Below are positions 22,853-30,876 of a stretch of 33,374 nucleotides of DNA, in pieces. A program made the position numbers and the translations under genes. The notes beneath the pieces are model-generated. The model saw only the letters and a list, made by a program, of their open reading frames with translations. It was not told the origin of the DNA and did not search any database. Source of the DNA: an uncultured Oscillospiraceae bacterium (GTDB lineage: Bacteria > Bacillota > Clostridia > Oscillospirales > Ruminococcaceae); assembly GCA_947522735.1 (NCBI GenBank), contig CANNTZ010000022.1, positions 1 through 33,374 of the forward strand. Direction: 5' to 3'. How positions within the stretch are numbered: position 1 is the stretch's first letter; each line of letters starts with the position of its first letter.

Positions 22853-23797
22853 TCAGCCCTCCTCGTCTTTGGACTGCTCCGACTGTCCGGACGGCTGCGT
22901 CCTTTTGCTCTGGTGCTCGATATACATCTTGTCCACGGCAAGGTTGCGGTCGTCGGTGATATCCCACTGTCCCGCAAAGGAGGTGATGATAAAGACCTCC
23001 TTGACCCCGGTGATGTTCGCGGACGGGATGACCTTTGCGTACAGCGCAACGCCGTCCTTTTCCGCGTGAATGTCCGCTATCGTGCCGATAACGAGATCCC
23101 GCGGGAATATTCCGCCGCCGGAGGTGACGACAAGGTCGCCGTTCGACGCGCCGCTGTCGCGGGAGATGTACTGGAACTTGCACATTCCGTCCTGCGAGAG
23201 GTCAAGGTCGCCGGCAAGTATTCCGGAATCGGCGGTGCGCACGTCGTAGCAGCCGACGTTGAGCGACGGATTGAGGATGGTCATTACCTTTGAATAGTTC
23301 GCTCCGGTCTCATAGACGACACCAATCAGCCCGTCGGCGGTGATGACCGGGTCGCCGGTCTCGATGCCGCTGCGGGAGCCGGAATCCACGACAAACGAGC
23401 AATACATGTCGTTCGGGTCGCGTCCGATTACGGTCGCGGTCTCGAAAGAGTAGTCCTCGTTTTCCTCCTTGAGGTCGAGGTAATCGCGCAGATGCTCGTT
23501 CTCGCGCTTTATCTTTTCGTAATCGATTAGCTGACGGTTAAGCTCGTTGATGCGCTCGCGGTACTCCTCGTTCTGTTCGTATGTCTCGTTGACGTGGGCT
23601 ATGCGGCGGAAAAACTCCGTAGCGCCGCCGGAAATACGCGTCGAGAGCTTCATGATCGGCGCGGTCACAACGCCGACGGCCTCCTCGAATATCTCTCCGA
23701 AGCCGCCTGCCGCCGCCGCGCGCAGAATTATCGCGAGGATAAACACGAGCAATGCAAGCAAAACCTTAAAGCGCCAGCTTTTGAAGAAATCCTGCAA
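22853..23797 (-). CDS. mreC: Rod shape-determining protein MreC, TTG start
   Basis: Bitopic protein linking the MreB filament to periplasmic or extracellular wall enzymes. It has an N-terminal membrane helix (about 10-28, FKVLLALLVFILAIILR), a coiled coil (about 60-105, YEQNEEYRERINELNRQL and onward), then the beta-rich MreC domain with VIGRDPNDMYCSFVVDSG and VVTSGGGGIFPRDLVIG-like strands. No ATG is available at the N-terminus. TTG 23797 is chosen (314 residues) because GGTGAG stands 4-5 nt upstream; an alternative TTG at 23821 has no Shine-Dalgarno. The C-terminus is charged and short. The stop lies 11 nt before mreD, and mreB is 108 nt upstream. Confidence 0.9.
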   Translation of the reverse strand: MQDFFKSWRFKVLLALLVFILAIILRAAAAGGFGEIFEEAVGVVTAPIMKLSTRISGGATEFFRRIAHVNETYEQNEEYRERINELNRQLIDYEKIKRENEHLRDYLDLKEENEDYSFETATVIGRDPNDMYCSFVVDSGSRSGIETGDPVITADGLIGVVYETGANYSKVMTILNPSLNVGCYDVRTADSGILAGDLDLSQDGMCKFQYISRDSGASNGDLVVTSGGGIFPRDLVIGTIADIHAEKDGVALYAKVIPSANITGVKEVFIITSFAGQWDITDDRNLAVDKMYIEHQSKRTQPSGQSEQSKDEEG

Positions 23798-23840
23798 AAT
23801 CTCACCGCCTGACTGATACAATCGTTTGTTGCGTATAAAG

Positions 23841-23879
23841 CTCCGGCGAGCCGCGGTGAAGAGACTCGCCGCGCCGGAG
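23841..23879 (-). other. Stem-loop between mreB and mreC
   Basis: CTCCGGCG (23841-23848) pairs perfectly with CGCCGGAG (23872-23879), with an overlapping alternative GGCGAG/CTCGCC stem. No U tract follows, so it is more likely an RNA-processing, stability or partial-attenuation element than a full terminator. Confidence 0.5.
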
Positions 23880-23905
23880 GCTCCGGCAGCATGTAAGGCG
23901 CTTCA

Positions 23906-24919
23906 TTACAGGCGGTTTTCCTCGGTGAGGATGTCCTTGAGCTCGTTGAGGTTGTCAAGCACCATGCCGGTGCCGAGCGCGACGCAGTCCAGCGGATTTT
24001 CCGCAACGTGAACCGGCATACCGGTCTCGATGTTGACCAGCTTGTCAAAGCCCTTGAGCAGAGCGCCGCCGCCGGTGAGAGTGATTCCGTGGTCGATTAT
24101 GTCCGCGGAAAGCTCCGGGGGAGTGCGTTCGAGGGTGGATTTGATTGCGTCGATGACGGTCGAGACGGGATCGACGAGCGCCTCGCGGATCTCCTCCGGA
24201 CGGACGAAGATGTTCTTGGGCAGGCCGTCCATAAGGTTGCGGCCCTTAATCTCCATCTCCGTCTCGCCCTCGTAGGGATAGGCGGAGCCGACCTCCATCT
24301 TTATGGATTCGGCGGTGCGGTCGCCGATGAGCAGGTTATACTTCTTCTTGATGTAGCTGATGATTGCGGCGTCAAACTCATCTCCGCCGACGCGGACCGA
24401 CTTGGAGGTGACGATGCCTCCCAGCGATATGACCGCGACCTCGCTGGTGCCGCCGCCGATATCGACGACCATGCTTCCGGTCGCCTCCGCAACGGGCAGT
24501 CCCGCGCCTATAGCCGCTGCCATTGGCTCCTCGATGACGGCGACGTACTTGGCTCCCGCCTTCATCGTCGCCTCCTTGACCGCGCGGCGCTCGACCTCGG
24601 TGACCCCGGAGGGGATGCATATGACAACTCGCGGCTTGCTCCAGAAGGAGTTGCCGACCGCCTTTTTGATAAATATCTGAAGCATGGAGCTGGTAATGTC
24701 GAAGTCGGCGATGACGCCGTCCTTGAGAGGACGCACTGCGACTATCGAGCCGGGGGTTCTTCCTATGACCTCCTTAGCCTCGGTTCCTACGTATTTGACC
24801 TGATCCCTTCGGGTATCGACTGCAACGACCGACGGTTCTCTTATGATTATACCCTTTCCCTTCATAAAGATCAACGTATTGGCCGTCCCCAAATCGATTC
24901 CGATATCCTTTGAAAACAT
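23906..24919 (-). CDS. mreB: Rod shape-determining protein MreB
   Basis: Actin-like ATPase that organises lateral wall synthesis. The 337 residues have phosphate-1 loop GIDLGTANTLI (7-17), VVAVDTRRDQVKYVG, the connect segment with EEPMAAAIGAGLPV, phosphate-2 VVDIGGGTSEVAVISLGG, and the adenosine motif LTGGGALLKGFD. Length and motifs are standard. The start ATG 24919 follows GGAGG at 9 nt. It has its own promoter in the 150-bp gap after maf. The identification covers MreB/Mbl paralogues; the adjacent mreCD argue for mreB. Confidence 0.96.
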   Translation of the reverse strand: MFSKDIGIDLGTANTLIFMKGKGIIIREPSVVAVDTRRDQVKYVGTEAKEVIGRTPGSIVAVRPLKDGVIADFDITSSMLQIFIKKAVGNSFWSKPRVVICIPSGVTEVERRAVKEATMKAGAKYVAVIEEPMAAAIGAGLPVAEATGSMVVDIGGGTSEVAVISLGGIVTSKSVRVGGDEFDAAIISYIKKKYNLLIGDRTAESIKMEVGSAYPYEGETEMEIKGRNLMDGLPKNIFVRPEEIREALVDPVSTVIDAIKSTLERTPPELSADIIDHGITLTGGGALLKGFDKLVNIETGMPVHVAENPLDCVALGTGMVLDNLNELKDILTEENRL

Positions 24920-25012
24920 CTTTATTACCCTCCCGAGCGTTTCATATAGTACAGATTATTTTTAAGCTCAGCAGCCGACGAGTCTCGTGCAGACTGCAAA
25001 TGTATACTTTAT

Positions 25013-25041
25013 ATTATAACCTCTATCGCGGCATTTCTCAA
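25013..25041 (-). promoter_or_regulatory. SigA promoter of mreBCD-mrdA
   Basis: On the minus strand TTGAGA, 17 nt, TATAAT, about 90 nt before the mreB ATG, in an AT-rich gap after maf. Confidence 0.75.
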
Positions 25042-25069
25042 CAAGAAACCAATAAATTTAACATAAAAA

Positions 25070-25672
25070 TCAAAAATTAAAATTTACCTGCCGCTCTTTT
25101 CCCGGCAGCTCATTTTCAAAGGCGGAAAGCTCGCGCAGCAGCCGCGCAACCGGAAGCCCGACGACGTTGAAATAGTCGCCGGAGACGCCCCTGACGAGCA
25201 GGCCTCCGCGCCCCTGTATGCCATAGGCTCCCGCCTTGTCAAACGGCTCTCCGGTGGCGATATACTCGCGGATCATCGCGTCGGAGAGGGGGTAGAACTC
25301 GACGTCCGTGGCCTCGCTGAAAACGCGATGCCATCCGTTTGAGACGAGTGCGACGCCTGTATAGACGGTGTGCGTTCTGCCGGAGAGTCGCGAAAGCATC
25401 TTGCGGGCCTCGTCCTCGTCGTGTGGCTTGCCGAGGATGCGTCCGTCGATGCAGACGATGGTATCGGCCGAGACGACTACCGCCTCGCCGGTCTTGAATT
25501 GCTCGGCGGCCGCCGCGCCCTTGAGTTCGGCAAGAAATTCCGCGGCAGCGGCATTTATTCTATCCGGCGGGACAATCTCATTGACCTCCGGGATCATAAC
25601 CCGGAAGTCCGGGCGGACGAGTTTAAACAGCTCTCTGCGGCGAGGGGAAGCGGAAGCGAGGACATACTGCAA
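25070..25672 (-). CDS. maf: Maf-like nucleoside triphosphate pyrophosphatase
   Basis: Hydrolyses modified or canonical NTPs (dTTP/UTP-type in the YhdE/Maf branch) and is linked to septum formation. The 200 residues open with ASASPRRRELF and contain VVSADTIV with the metal-site aspartate, LGKPHDEDEARKMLSRLSG, the HTVYTGVAL strand, and GAYGIQGRGGLLV with GDYFNVVGLPV near the end. All family signatures are intact and the length is typical. Linkage to mreBCD is the classical maf-mre arrangement of Firmicutes. It has its own promoter upstream. Confidence 0.94.
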   Translation of the reverse strand: MQYVLASASPRRRELFKLVRPDFRVMIPEVNEIVPPDRINAAAAEFLAELKGAAAAEQFKTGEAVVVSADTIVCIDGRILGKPHDEDEARKMLSRLSGRTHTVYTGVALVSNGWHRVFSEATDVEFYPLSDAMIREYIATGEPFDKAGAYGIQGRGGLLVRGVSGDYFNVVGLPVARLLRELSAFENELPGKERQVNFNF

Positions 25673-25711
25673 GGAGATACCTTCTTTCCTGTCGATGGGC
25701 TTTTACATATA

Positions 25712-25740
25712 ATTTTACCACATCTTTCTCCATATATCAA
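25712..25740 (-). promoter_or_regulatory. SigA promoter of maf
   Basis: On the minus strand TTGATA, 17 nt, TAAAAT, with a leader of about 30 nt. Upstream of it (25741-25897) I see only a small GGGC/GCCC hairpin, two 9-bp direct copies of GTGTTACAG (25790 and 25833) and no gene. Confidence 0.65.
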
Positions 25741-25897
25741 CCGCCGTCGGCCGGGCAACGCCCGCTGGCATTGTGGTTTTACAACAGAAGTGTTACAGCG
25801 AACAAAAAAAGAAGTGACGAACGGGAAATCCTGTGTTACAGTTAAGTTGCCAAACAAAACAGACAGGAGGATCAACCATTCGTCATGAAAACTGTAA

Positions 25898-26484
25898 GAG
25901 GGCTCCGACAGCCTCGGCGTTCGCTATATTGCCATTATGGGCAACATCGACGCCGACAAGGGCATCGATGCAGGACTTATTCAACGAGTGCACGCCAAGA
26001 ACATCAGCAAGAAGGTACGCAATGTGTTCAAGAGCAAGGGGATGTCCGGCGCACCGCTGACCACCAATCCGCCCCTCGGGTATCTGAAAGACCCGGAAAA
26101 CAAGAATGGATGGATTATCGGTGAAGAAGATGCAAAGACCCTTCGGTAAATTTTTGCTTGGTGTGTGGACGGCCTCGGCCCCACGCAGCTCGCCAATCGG
26201 CTGAAAGCCGGCAAGGCTCCGAAACCTACGAAGCATTGGAGTAATACCGGCAGGAATTGCAGCAAGCCGCCCGCCGTGCCGTACAACCGGTGTTCGGCCA
26301 CCGTGGCTGACATTCTCGGTAAGCAGGAATACTGCGGCGGTATTGTGAGCCTCCGCAGCACCACCGAGTACCTCAAGAATAAGAAGAAAATCGAGCGACC
26401 GCCGGAGGAATGGCAAATCTTCAAGGACACGCATCCCGCCATCATTGACCGGGAGACCTTTGACAATTTAAGCTATCTCCGCCG
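25898..26484 (+). pseudogene. Decayed large serine recombinase (conjugative-transposon type), internal fragment with a nonsense codon
   Basis: The plus-strand frame reads GVRYIAIMGNIDADKG, NISKKVRNVFKSKGMSG, NPPLGYLKDPENKNGW, then a TAA at 26147-26149, and continues in the same frame as IFAWCVDGLGPTQLANRL, SATVADILGKQEYCGG, EEWQIFKDTHPAIIDRETF. This follows the linear order of serine recombinases of mobile elements (end of resolvase domain, Recombinase domain PF07508). The expected residue at the stop is usually glutamine (R-Q-I-F), so a single CAA to TAA change would explain it. The catalytic N-terminal resolvase part with its serine is missing, and homology stops at about 26475, before the zinc-ribbon and coiled-coil region. 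Non-functional on three counts. Confidence 0.85.
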
Positions 26485-26489
26485 TTTTT

Positions 26490-26696
26490 TTACAGAAAAT
26501 ATCCCATCGAAAATAGCCGCCGGCGGATAATCGCCGCGTTTTCTTCGTCTCCAAGCGCCGACAGCTTCCCTGCCATCGTCATCATCCGAAACGCCTCTTT
26601 GTTTCTCCGGCTGACCGGCTCCGACCCCGTGTCGCAAAGCTGTGCCGCCGTATACAGAATTTCCTTTTCCGTTTTTGTCACCCCTTTGTGAAACAT
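26490..26696 (-). CDS. Small protein of unknown function
   Basis: A 68-residue charged, probably helical protein (MFHKGVTKTEKEILYTAAQL ... IIRRRLFSMGYFL) without a signal peptide, membrane helix or motif that I recognise. Support for a real gene comes from a full-consensus promoter immediately upstream and a composition that reads as protein. The transcript start would lie only about 10 nt before the ATG at 26696, leaving no Shine-Dalgarno; a GTG five codons in has AAAGGG directly abutting it. Its stop lies 6 nt from the end of the recombinase remnant on the other strand, so the original 3' end may have been altered by that element. Confidence 0.55.
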   Translation of the reverse strand: MFHKGVTKTEKEILYTAAQLCDTGSEPVSRRNKEAFRMMTMAGKLSALGDEENAAIIRRRLFSMGYFL

Positions 26697-26712
26697 TTGT
26701 TCTTATATTTTT

Positions 26713-26741
26713 ATTATACCGTTTTTTCGGCGGTTTGTCAA
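26713..26741 (-). promoter_or_regulatory. Perfect-consensus SigA promoter for the 68-codon gene
   Basis: On the minus strand TTGACA, 17 nt, TATAAT, both hexamers matching consensus exactly. The predicted start is near 26706. Confidence 0.85.
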
Positions 26742-26803
26742 GGAGATTTTTCCCATCCACAAAATTTCCGTTTCGAGCCGTCCTTTTTCGACGGGAGATA
26801 TCG

Positions 26804-26833
26804 TTGACAGGAACGGCATACATATAGTATAAT
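26804..26833 (+). promoter_or_regulatory. SigA promoter of the DUF4097 lipoprotein gene
   Basis: TTGACA, 18 nt, TATAAT on the plus strand, diverging from the preceding promoter with 62 bp between the two -35 elements. The leader is about 20 nt. Confidence 0.8.
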
Positions 26834-26860
26834 CTACTTGTGACAGGAGGAAAATTTACC

Positions 26861-27727
26861 ATGAAAAGGCTTTTATACGCGGCAGCGGTACTGCTTCTTG
26901 CCGTTTCGACGGGTATTTTGGGCGGCTGCTCGATGAAATTACGCTTTGATACATATGACGACGCCGGGAAATATCTAACCTGCAGCTTCGATTACGACGC
27001 CGCTGATATCGACGAGCTCGAGATCGACTGGGTCGCAGGAGAGATAACGCTTGTCCAGAGCGACGACGCCACCCTCTCGGTCAGCGAGAACGGCGGGAGT
27101 CTGCCGGAGACCAAGCGTATGCACTGGTATCTCGACGGCAGGACGCTTAGGATAAAATACTGCGCGTCCGGCTTTGTCGGCGAGATAGACTCCGCGGAAA
27201 AGCATCTGACCGTCGAGCTTCCGGCGGGAATAGCGCTCGACGTGGAAAACGTGAGCGCACGGATAACCGCAGACGCGCTGGAGCTGTCGGAGTTCGAGCT
27301 TGATAACGTTTCGGGCGAGACCGCGCTCGCGGCGCTCAAGGCAGACCGCGTTGAGCTTGACACCATCAGCGGCAGCATTGATATCGACAGCATTGCAGCC
27401 GGAGATATCGACGCCGAAAGCGTGTCCGGCGCACTGCTCCTTGCCAATATCAGCGCTCCGACGCTCAAGCTTGTCAGCGTCAGCGGTGCGGTTGAGCTCT
27501 CCCTGCTCGACTGCGGTACGGCCTCGTTGACCGGAACCAGCTCAGAAATGCGCATCGAGCTGCTCGGCGGCCTTGGCGCGACGCTCGAATTTAACGGCGT
27601 CAGCGGACGCCTTCGCACAGACGCGGACTACTCGGTCACCGACGACCGCAGGATCTTTGGCGACGGCGGCTGCAAGCTCTCCGTCAGCACCGTCAGCGGC
27701 GATCTCAACCTCATCCTCGCCGGCTGA
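26861..27727 (+). CDS. Secreted lipoprotein with DUF4097-type beta-helix repeats
   Basis: The 288 residues start MKRLLYAAAVLLLAVSTG and have a signal-peptidase II site LGGC with the lipidated cysteine at C23. The mature part is a run of short beta-strand repeats with a recurring V/I-SG turn (DNVSGE, DTISGS, ESVSGA, VSVSGA, NGVSGR, STVSGD), the pattern of the DUF4097/adhesin-like beta-helix family. The function of this family is not established; members are often near envelope-stress regulators. ATG 26861 is chosen over GTG 26840 because AGGAGG at 26845-26850 precedes it. Monocistronic, between its own promoter and a strong terminator. Confidence 0.85.
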   Translation: MKRLLYAAAVLLLAVSTGILGGCSMKLRFDTYDDAGKYLTCSFDYDAADIDELEIDWVAGEITLVQSDDATLSVSENGGSLPETKRMHWYLDGRTLRIKYCASGFVGEIDSAEKHLTVELPAGIALDVENVSARITADALELSEFELDNVSGETALAALKADRVELDTISGSIDIDSIAAGDIDAESVSGALLLANISAPTLKLVSVSGAVELSLLDCGTASLTGTSSEMRIELLGGLGATLEFNGVSGRLRTDADYSVTDDRRIFGDGGCKLSVSTVSGDLNLILAG

Positions 27728-27745
27728 TAATATTGACGAATATGA

Positions 27746-27788
27746 AAAGGCTCCGTCCGGACACGTTATGCATCCGGACGGAGCCTTT
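27746..27788. terminator. Bidirectional terminator between convergent genes
   Basis: A perfect 16-bp inverted repeat (AAAGGCTCCGTCCGGA / TCCGGACGGAGCCTTT) around an 11-nt loop, 18 nt after the plus-strand lipoprotein gene and 10 nt after the minus-strand hydrolase. T runs flank it on both transcribed strands (TTTT on the minus strand, TTT on the plus). Confidence 0.9.
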
Positions 27789-27798
27789 GGTATTTGCA

Positions 27799-28926
27799 TC
27801 AGAGGCAGGCATAGATTATGTTGCGCATACGCGGATGAATATGGACGTTGGCGAAATTGCCGAGCACATGCTGGGCATAGAACACCGCAAGCCCGCGATT
27901 CGGGTCGGCGAGCATATATGCTCCCGCCGCGCCGTCCCAGCCAAACTCGCCCACGGAGCCGGTCGAGCCGCACGCCGCGCGATCCATCATCGTGCGGACG
28001 CCAAGCCCGTAGCCGTAGCCCGCGGCCTGCGGCCAGTTGAAGTCGCGCAGCCGCCGTGTCTCGTCGAGCTGGTTTGTGCGCATCAGCTCCACCGCGCCCT
28101 CGGAGAGGATGCGCTCGCCGGAGACGGCAAGCCCTTTGGCGCTGAGCATGTCGGCGAAGAGTATGTAGTCGTCCACGCAGGAGACCAGCCCTGCGCCGCC
28201 GCTCTCATAGCGGCTGCTGCCGCAGCGGAACACGTTGACCGCCTCGGCGTCCCCGGTGACACGGGTGTCGTTGTCGTATTGATAGAGCGCCGCCATACGC
28301 TCCGGATACAGTCTGTCGGTGGAAAAACCGGTGTCCTTCATCCCTATCGGATCGAGCACCGCCTCGCGCATGTATTCGCCGAAGCTCTTGCCGGAGACGG
28401 CCTCGATGAGCGCGCCGAGGATATCGTGACAGAGACTGTAGTTAAAGTGCGTGCCCGGCTCGCAGTGCAGCGGATTTTTGGCGTGCGCCCGCGCAAAATC
28501 CCGGGTGGTGAAATCGGGCTTTTCGCGGCGCAGCTCAAGCAGCGGCGCAGATACGAGGTCATAGTCGAAGCCGGCCGACATTGTGAACAGATCTCGCACC
28601 GTGATGTCGCGCTGCGCCGGGTGCTCGCCGTCCCCGTCGCTGACGGTCATATGACGGTACTCGGGGAGATACTCGTACAGCGGGTCGTTGAGCAGAAACA
28701 GGCCCTTGTCGTAGAGCGTCAGCGCTGTGGTGCAGGTTATGGGCTTTGTGGCGGAATAGATAAAGTACAGCTCCCTGCCGGACATGCGCCGGGCGCTGCC
28801 GCGATCCGCAAGGCCGGTGAAATGGCGGAACACCGGGCGGTGACCGTACCACACTGCGCAGTCGCAGCCCGGGATGCCGATGCCGGGAAGTGTATCGAGA
28901 AAGCTTTTGAGCGGAGCAAAATCCAT
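27799..28926 (-). CDS. Class C beta-lactamase-like serine hydrolase
   Basis: A cytoplasmic serine hydrolase of the beta-lactamase/EstB superfamily (PF00144). The 375 residues have no signal peptide. The nucleophile motif is S58-x-x-K61 (SATK), the second motif Y163-S-L in FNYSLCHDILG (where true class C enzymes have YxN), and the third region SVGEFGWDGAAGAYM replaces KTG/HxG. This combination is typical of the esterase or peptidase-like members and not of resistance enzymes, so antibiotic resistance should not be inferred. Start ATG 28926 has AAAGGATG upstream. It lies 102 nt downstream of glmS and shares a terminator with the convergent lipoprotein gene. The substrate is unknown. Confidence 0.88.
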   Translation of the reverse strand: MDFAPLKSFLDTLPGIGIPGCDCAVWYGHRPVFRHFTGLADRGSARRMSGRELYFIYSATKPITCTTALTLYDKGLFLLNDPLYEYLPEYRHMTVSDGDGEHPAQRDITVRDLFTMSAGFDYDLVSAPLLELRREKPDFTTRDFARAHAKNPLHCEPGTHFNYSLCHDILGALIEAVSGKSFGEYMREAVLDPIGMKDTGFSTDRLYPERMAALYQYDNDTRVTGDAEAVNVFRCGSSRYESGGAGLVSCVDDYILFADMLSAKGLAVSGERILSEGAVELMRTNQLDETRRLRDFNWPQAAGYGYGLGVRTMMDRAACGSTGSVGEFGWDGAAGAYMLADPNRGLAVFYAQHVLGNFANVHIHPRMRNIIYACL

Positions 28927-28958
28927 TTTGAGATCATCCTTTCGTTTTTCTGTCTCTC

Positions 28959-28987
28959 ATTATATCCCATCGTCAACCCGGCTGCAA
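28959..28987 (-). promoter_or_regulatory. Possible weak promoter of the serine hydrolase gene
   Basis: On the minus strand a good TATAAT -10 with a poor -35 (TTGCAG) at 17 nt. A better TTGACG is only 6 nt from the -10 and cannot serve it. The gene may instead depend on glmS read-through. Confidence 0.3.
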
Positions 28988-29028
28988 TAGCATTTTTCTG
29001 AAATTCACCATACAAATCTGCCTATTTG

Positions 29029-30870
29029 TTATTCCACCGTGACGCTTTTCGCAAGGTTGCGGGGTTTATCCACATCGTTGCCGCGCAGCACCGAGGTATG
29101 GTAGGCGATGAGCTGTGCCGGAATTATCGAGAGCATCGCCGCCGGAACTCCCCTTGCCTCTCCGGCGTCGATGCGGATATCCGCAAGCCCCTCCGTATCG
29201 ACGTCGCGCGCGGCGATGACGATGACGTAGGCGCCGCGCGCCTTGACCTCACGCAGATTTGACGCGGTCTTTTCCGCGAGCGCCGGGTCGGTCATCAGTG
29301 CTATCACAGGCGTCCCCGGCTCGATAAGCGCTATCGTGCCGTGCTTCAGCTCGCCCGCAGCGAACGCCTCGGTGTAGATGTAGGATATCTCCTTGAGCTT
29401 GAGAGCACCCTCCATAGCCGTTATCCTGTCGACGCCGCGCCCGAGATAGAACAGCTCGTTTCGGCTTTGGATGTATCCCGCAGCCTTTTCGATCTGCGTT
29501 TCGTCCGCAAGGATTGCCCCGGCGGCGTCCGCCGCCGCATAGAGCGAGGCGAGGCGTGCAAACAGCTCCGTGCCGTCCATGCGTCCGAGCTGCCGCGCCG
29601 CGGCGAGCGCCATCATATACAGCGCGCAGACCATCGAGGTATACGCCTTGGTGGAGGCGACGGCTATCTCAGGCCCCGCCATGATCTGAAGCGTCTCGTC
29701 GGCCTCGCGCGCTATAGACGAGCCGGTCACATTGGTCACGGCGACGGTTCGTGCACCGCGGCGCTTCGCATCCCGCAGCACCGCCAGCGTGTCCGCCGTC
29801 TCGCCAGACTGGCTTATCAGCACAACCAACGTCCGCTCGTCCACAAACGGCGAGTTATAACGGAACTCCGACGCTATCTCCGCCTGTGCCGGAATGCCCG
29901 CGATGTGCTCAAAGGCGTACCGGCCCATGCACCCGGCGTGATACGCCGTGCCGCAGGCGACGAAATACACGCGCGAGAAACCTGTCAGCGCCTCGCGGTC
30001 AAGACTTTTCAGCCCGAGGGCGAGGTCGTTCCTCTCGTCCCAGTAGCGCGTTATGGTGTCGCGAATGCTGCGCGGCTGCTCGTTTATCTCCTTTAGCATG
30101 TAGTGCGCCCAGCCGTCCTTTCCGGCGCTCTGCGCGTCCCATTCGATACGGACTGCCGGGCGCTCCACCCGCTCCGGCGTGCCGGACGCCGTTGAATATA
30201 TTTCCGCTCCTCCGGCGGTTATCCGGGCAGCCTCGTCGTTTTCGAGATATATAACGCGGTCGGTGTATGGCAGTATCGCCGCGACGTCGGACGCAACAAA
30301 CATCTCGCCCTCTCCAACGCCGATTATCAGCGGGCTTTCCCTGCGCGCCGCGACAAGCTCTCCCTCGTCTCCCTCGGCCATGACCGCCAGCGCGTAGGAG
30401 CCGCGCAGCCGTCCTGCCGCCGAGCACACCGCTCGCAAAAGATCGCCGGAATATTCCTCCTCAATGATATCCGCCGCTACCTCGCTGTCGGTATCGGATT
30501 CAAAACGCACACCCTTTGCGGCAAGCTCGCCACCAAGCTCGCGGTAATTCTCGATTATCCCGTTGTGAACCAGCGTTATCCTGCCTCCGCCGCTGCGGTG
30601 AGGGTGTGAATTTACGTCAGACGGCTCGCCATGCGTCGCCCAGCGCGTGTGACCTATACCGATACGGCAGCACAGCTTTTCCGGCAGGCGTTCCCGCAGC
30701 GCTGCGACGCGCCCCCTGCATTTGCAGATTGCGACGCCGCCGGACGTGCCGAAGGCCGCTCCCGCCGAATCGTAGCCGCGATATTCCAGCCTCTCCAGCC
30801 CGTCGAGGACGACGCTCCTCACCCTTGCTTCATCGTTTGTCCTTCCCACATAGCCTGTGATTCCGCACAT
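29029..30870 (-). CDS. glmS: Glutamine--fructose-6-phosphate aminotransferase (isomerizing)
   Basis: Makes glucosamine-6-phosphate from fructose-6-phosphate and glutamine, the entry into cell-wall amino sugars. The 613 residues begin MCGITGYVGR; the cysteine after Met is the glutaminase nucleophile. RLEYRGYDSAG, GHTRWATHG and HNGIIENY complete the N-terminal domain. Two SIS domains follow (FVACGTAYHAG, LISQSGETADT, AFAAGELKHGTIALIE), and the C-terminus is LAKSVTVE, as usual. The frame is open 107 codons further upstream, but the start is fixed at 30870 by the catalytic Cys2 and by AAGGAGGATC 5 nt ahead. The leader carries a glmS ribozyme. Confidence 0.97.
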   Translation of the reverse strand: MCGITGYVGRTNDEARVRSVVLDGLERLEYRGYDSAGAAFGTSGGVAICKCRGRVAALRERLPEKLCCRIGIGHTRWATHGEPSDVNSHPHRSGGGRITLVHNGIIENYRELGGELAAKGVRFESDTDSEVAADIIEEEYSGDLLRAVCSAAGRLRGSYALAVMAEGDEGELVAARRESPLIIGVGEGEMFVASDVAAILPYTDRVIYLENDEAARITAGGAEIYSTASGTPERVERPAVRIEWDAQSAGKDGWAHYMLKEINEQPRSIRDTITRYWDERNDLALGLKSLDREALTGFSRVYFVACGTAYHAGCMGRYAFEHIAGIPAQAEIASEFRYNSPFVDERTLVVLISQSGETADTLAVLRDAKRRGARTVAVTNVTGSSIAREADETLQIMAGPEIAVASTKAYTSMVCALYMMALAAARQLGRMDGTELFARLASLYAAADAAGAILADETQIEKAAGYIQSRNELFYLGRGVDRITAMEGALKLKEISYIYTEAFAAGELKHGTIALIEPGTPVIALMTDPALAEKTASNLREVKARGAYVIVIAARDVDTEGLADIRIDAGEARGVPAAMLSIIPAQLIAYHTSVLRGNDVDKPRNLAKSVTVE

Positions 30871-30876
30871 AAAAAG

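Noticed and set aside
25814..25888. A short plus-strand frame (GTG start, 24 codons) just before the recombinase remnant
   Set aside because: It has no recognisable homology and no independent support, and is probably leader or scar sequence of the lost element.
27799..28926. An antibiotic-resistance beta-lactamase
   Set aside because: There is no signal peptide, and the YxN and KTG motifs are replaced by YSL and GEFGWDG, as in esterase-like relatives.
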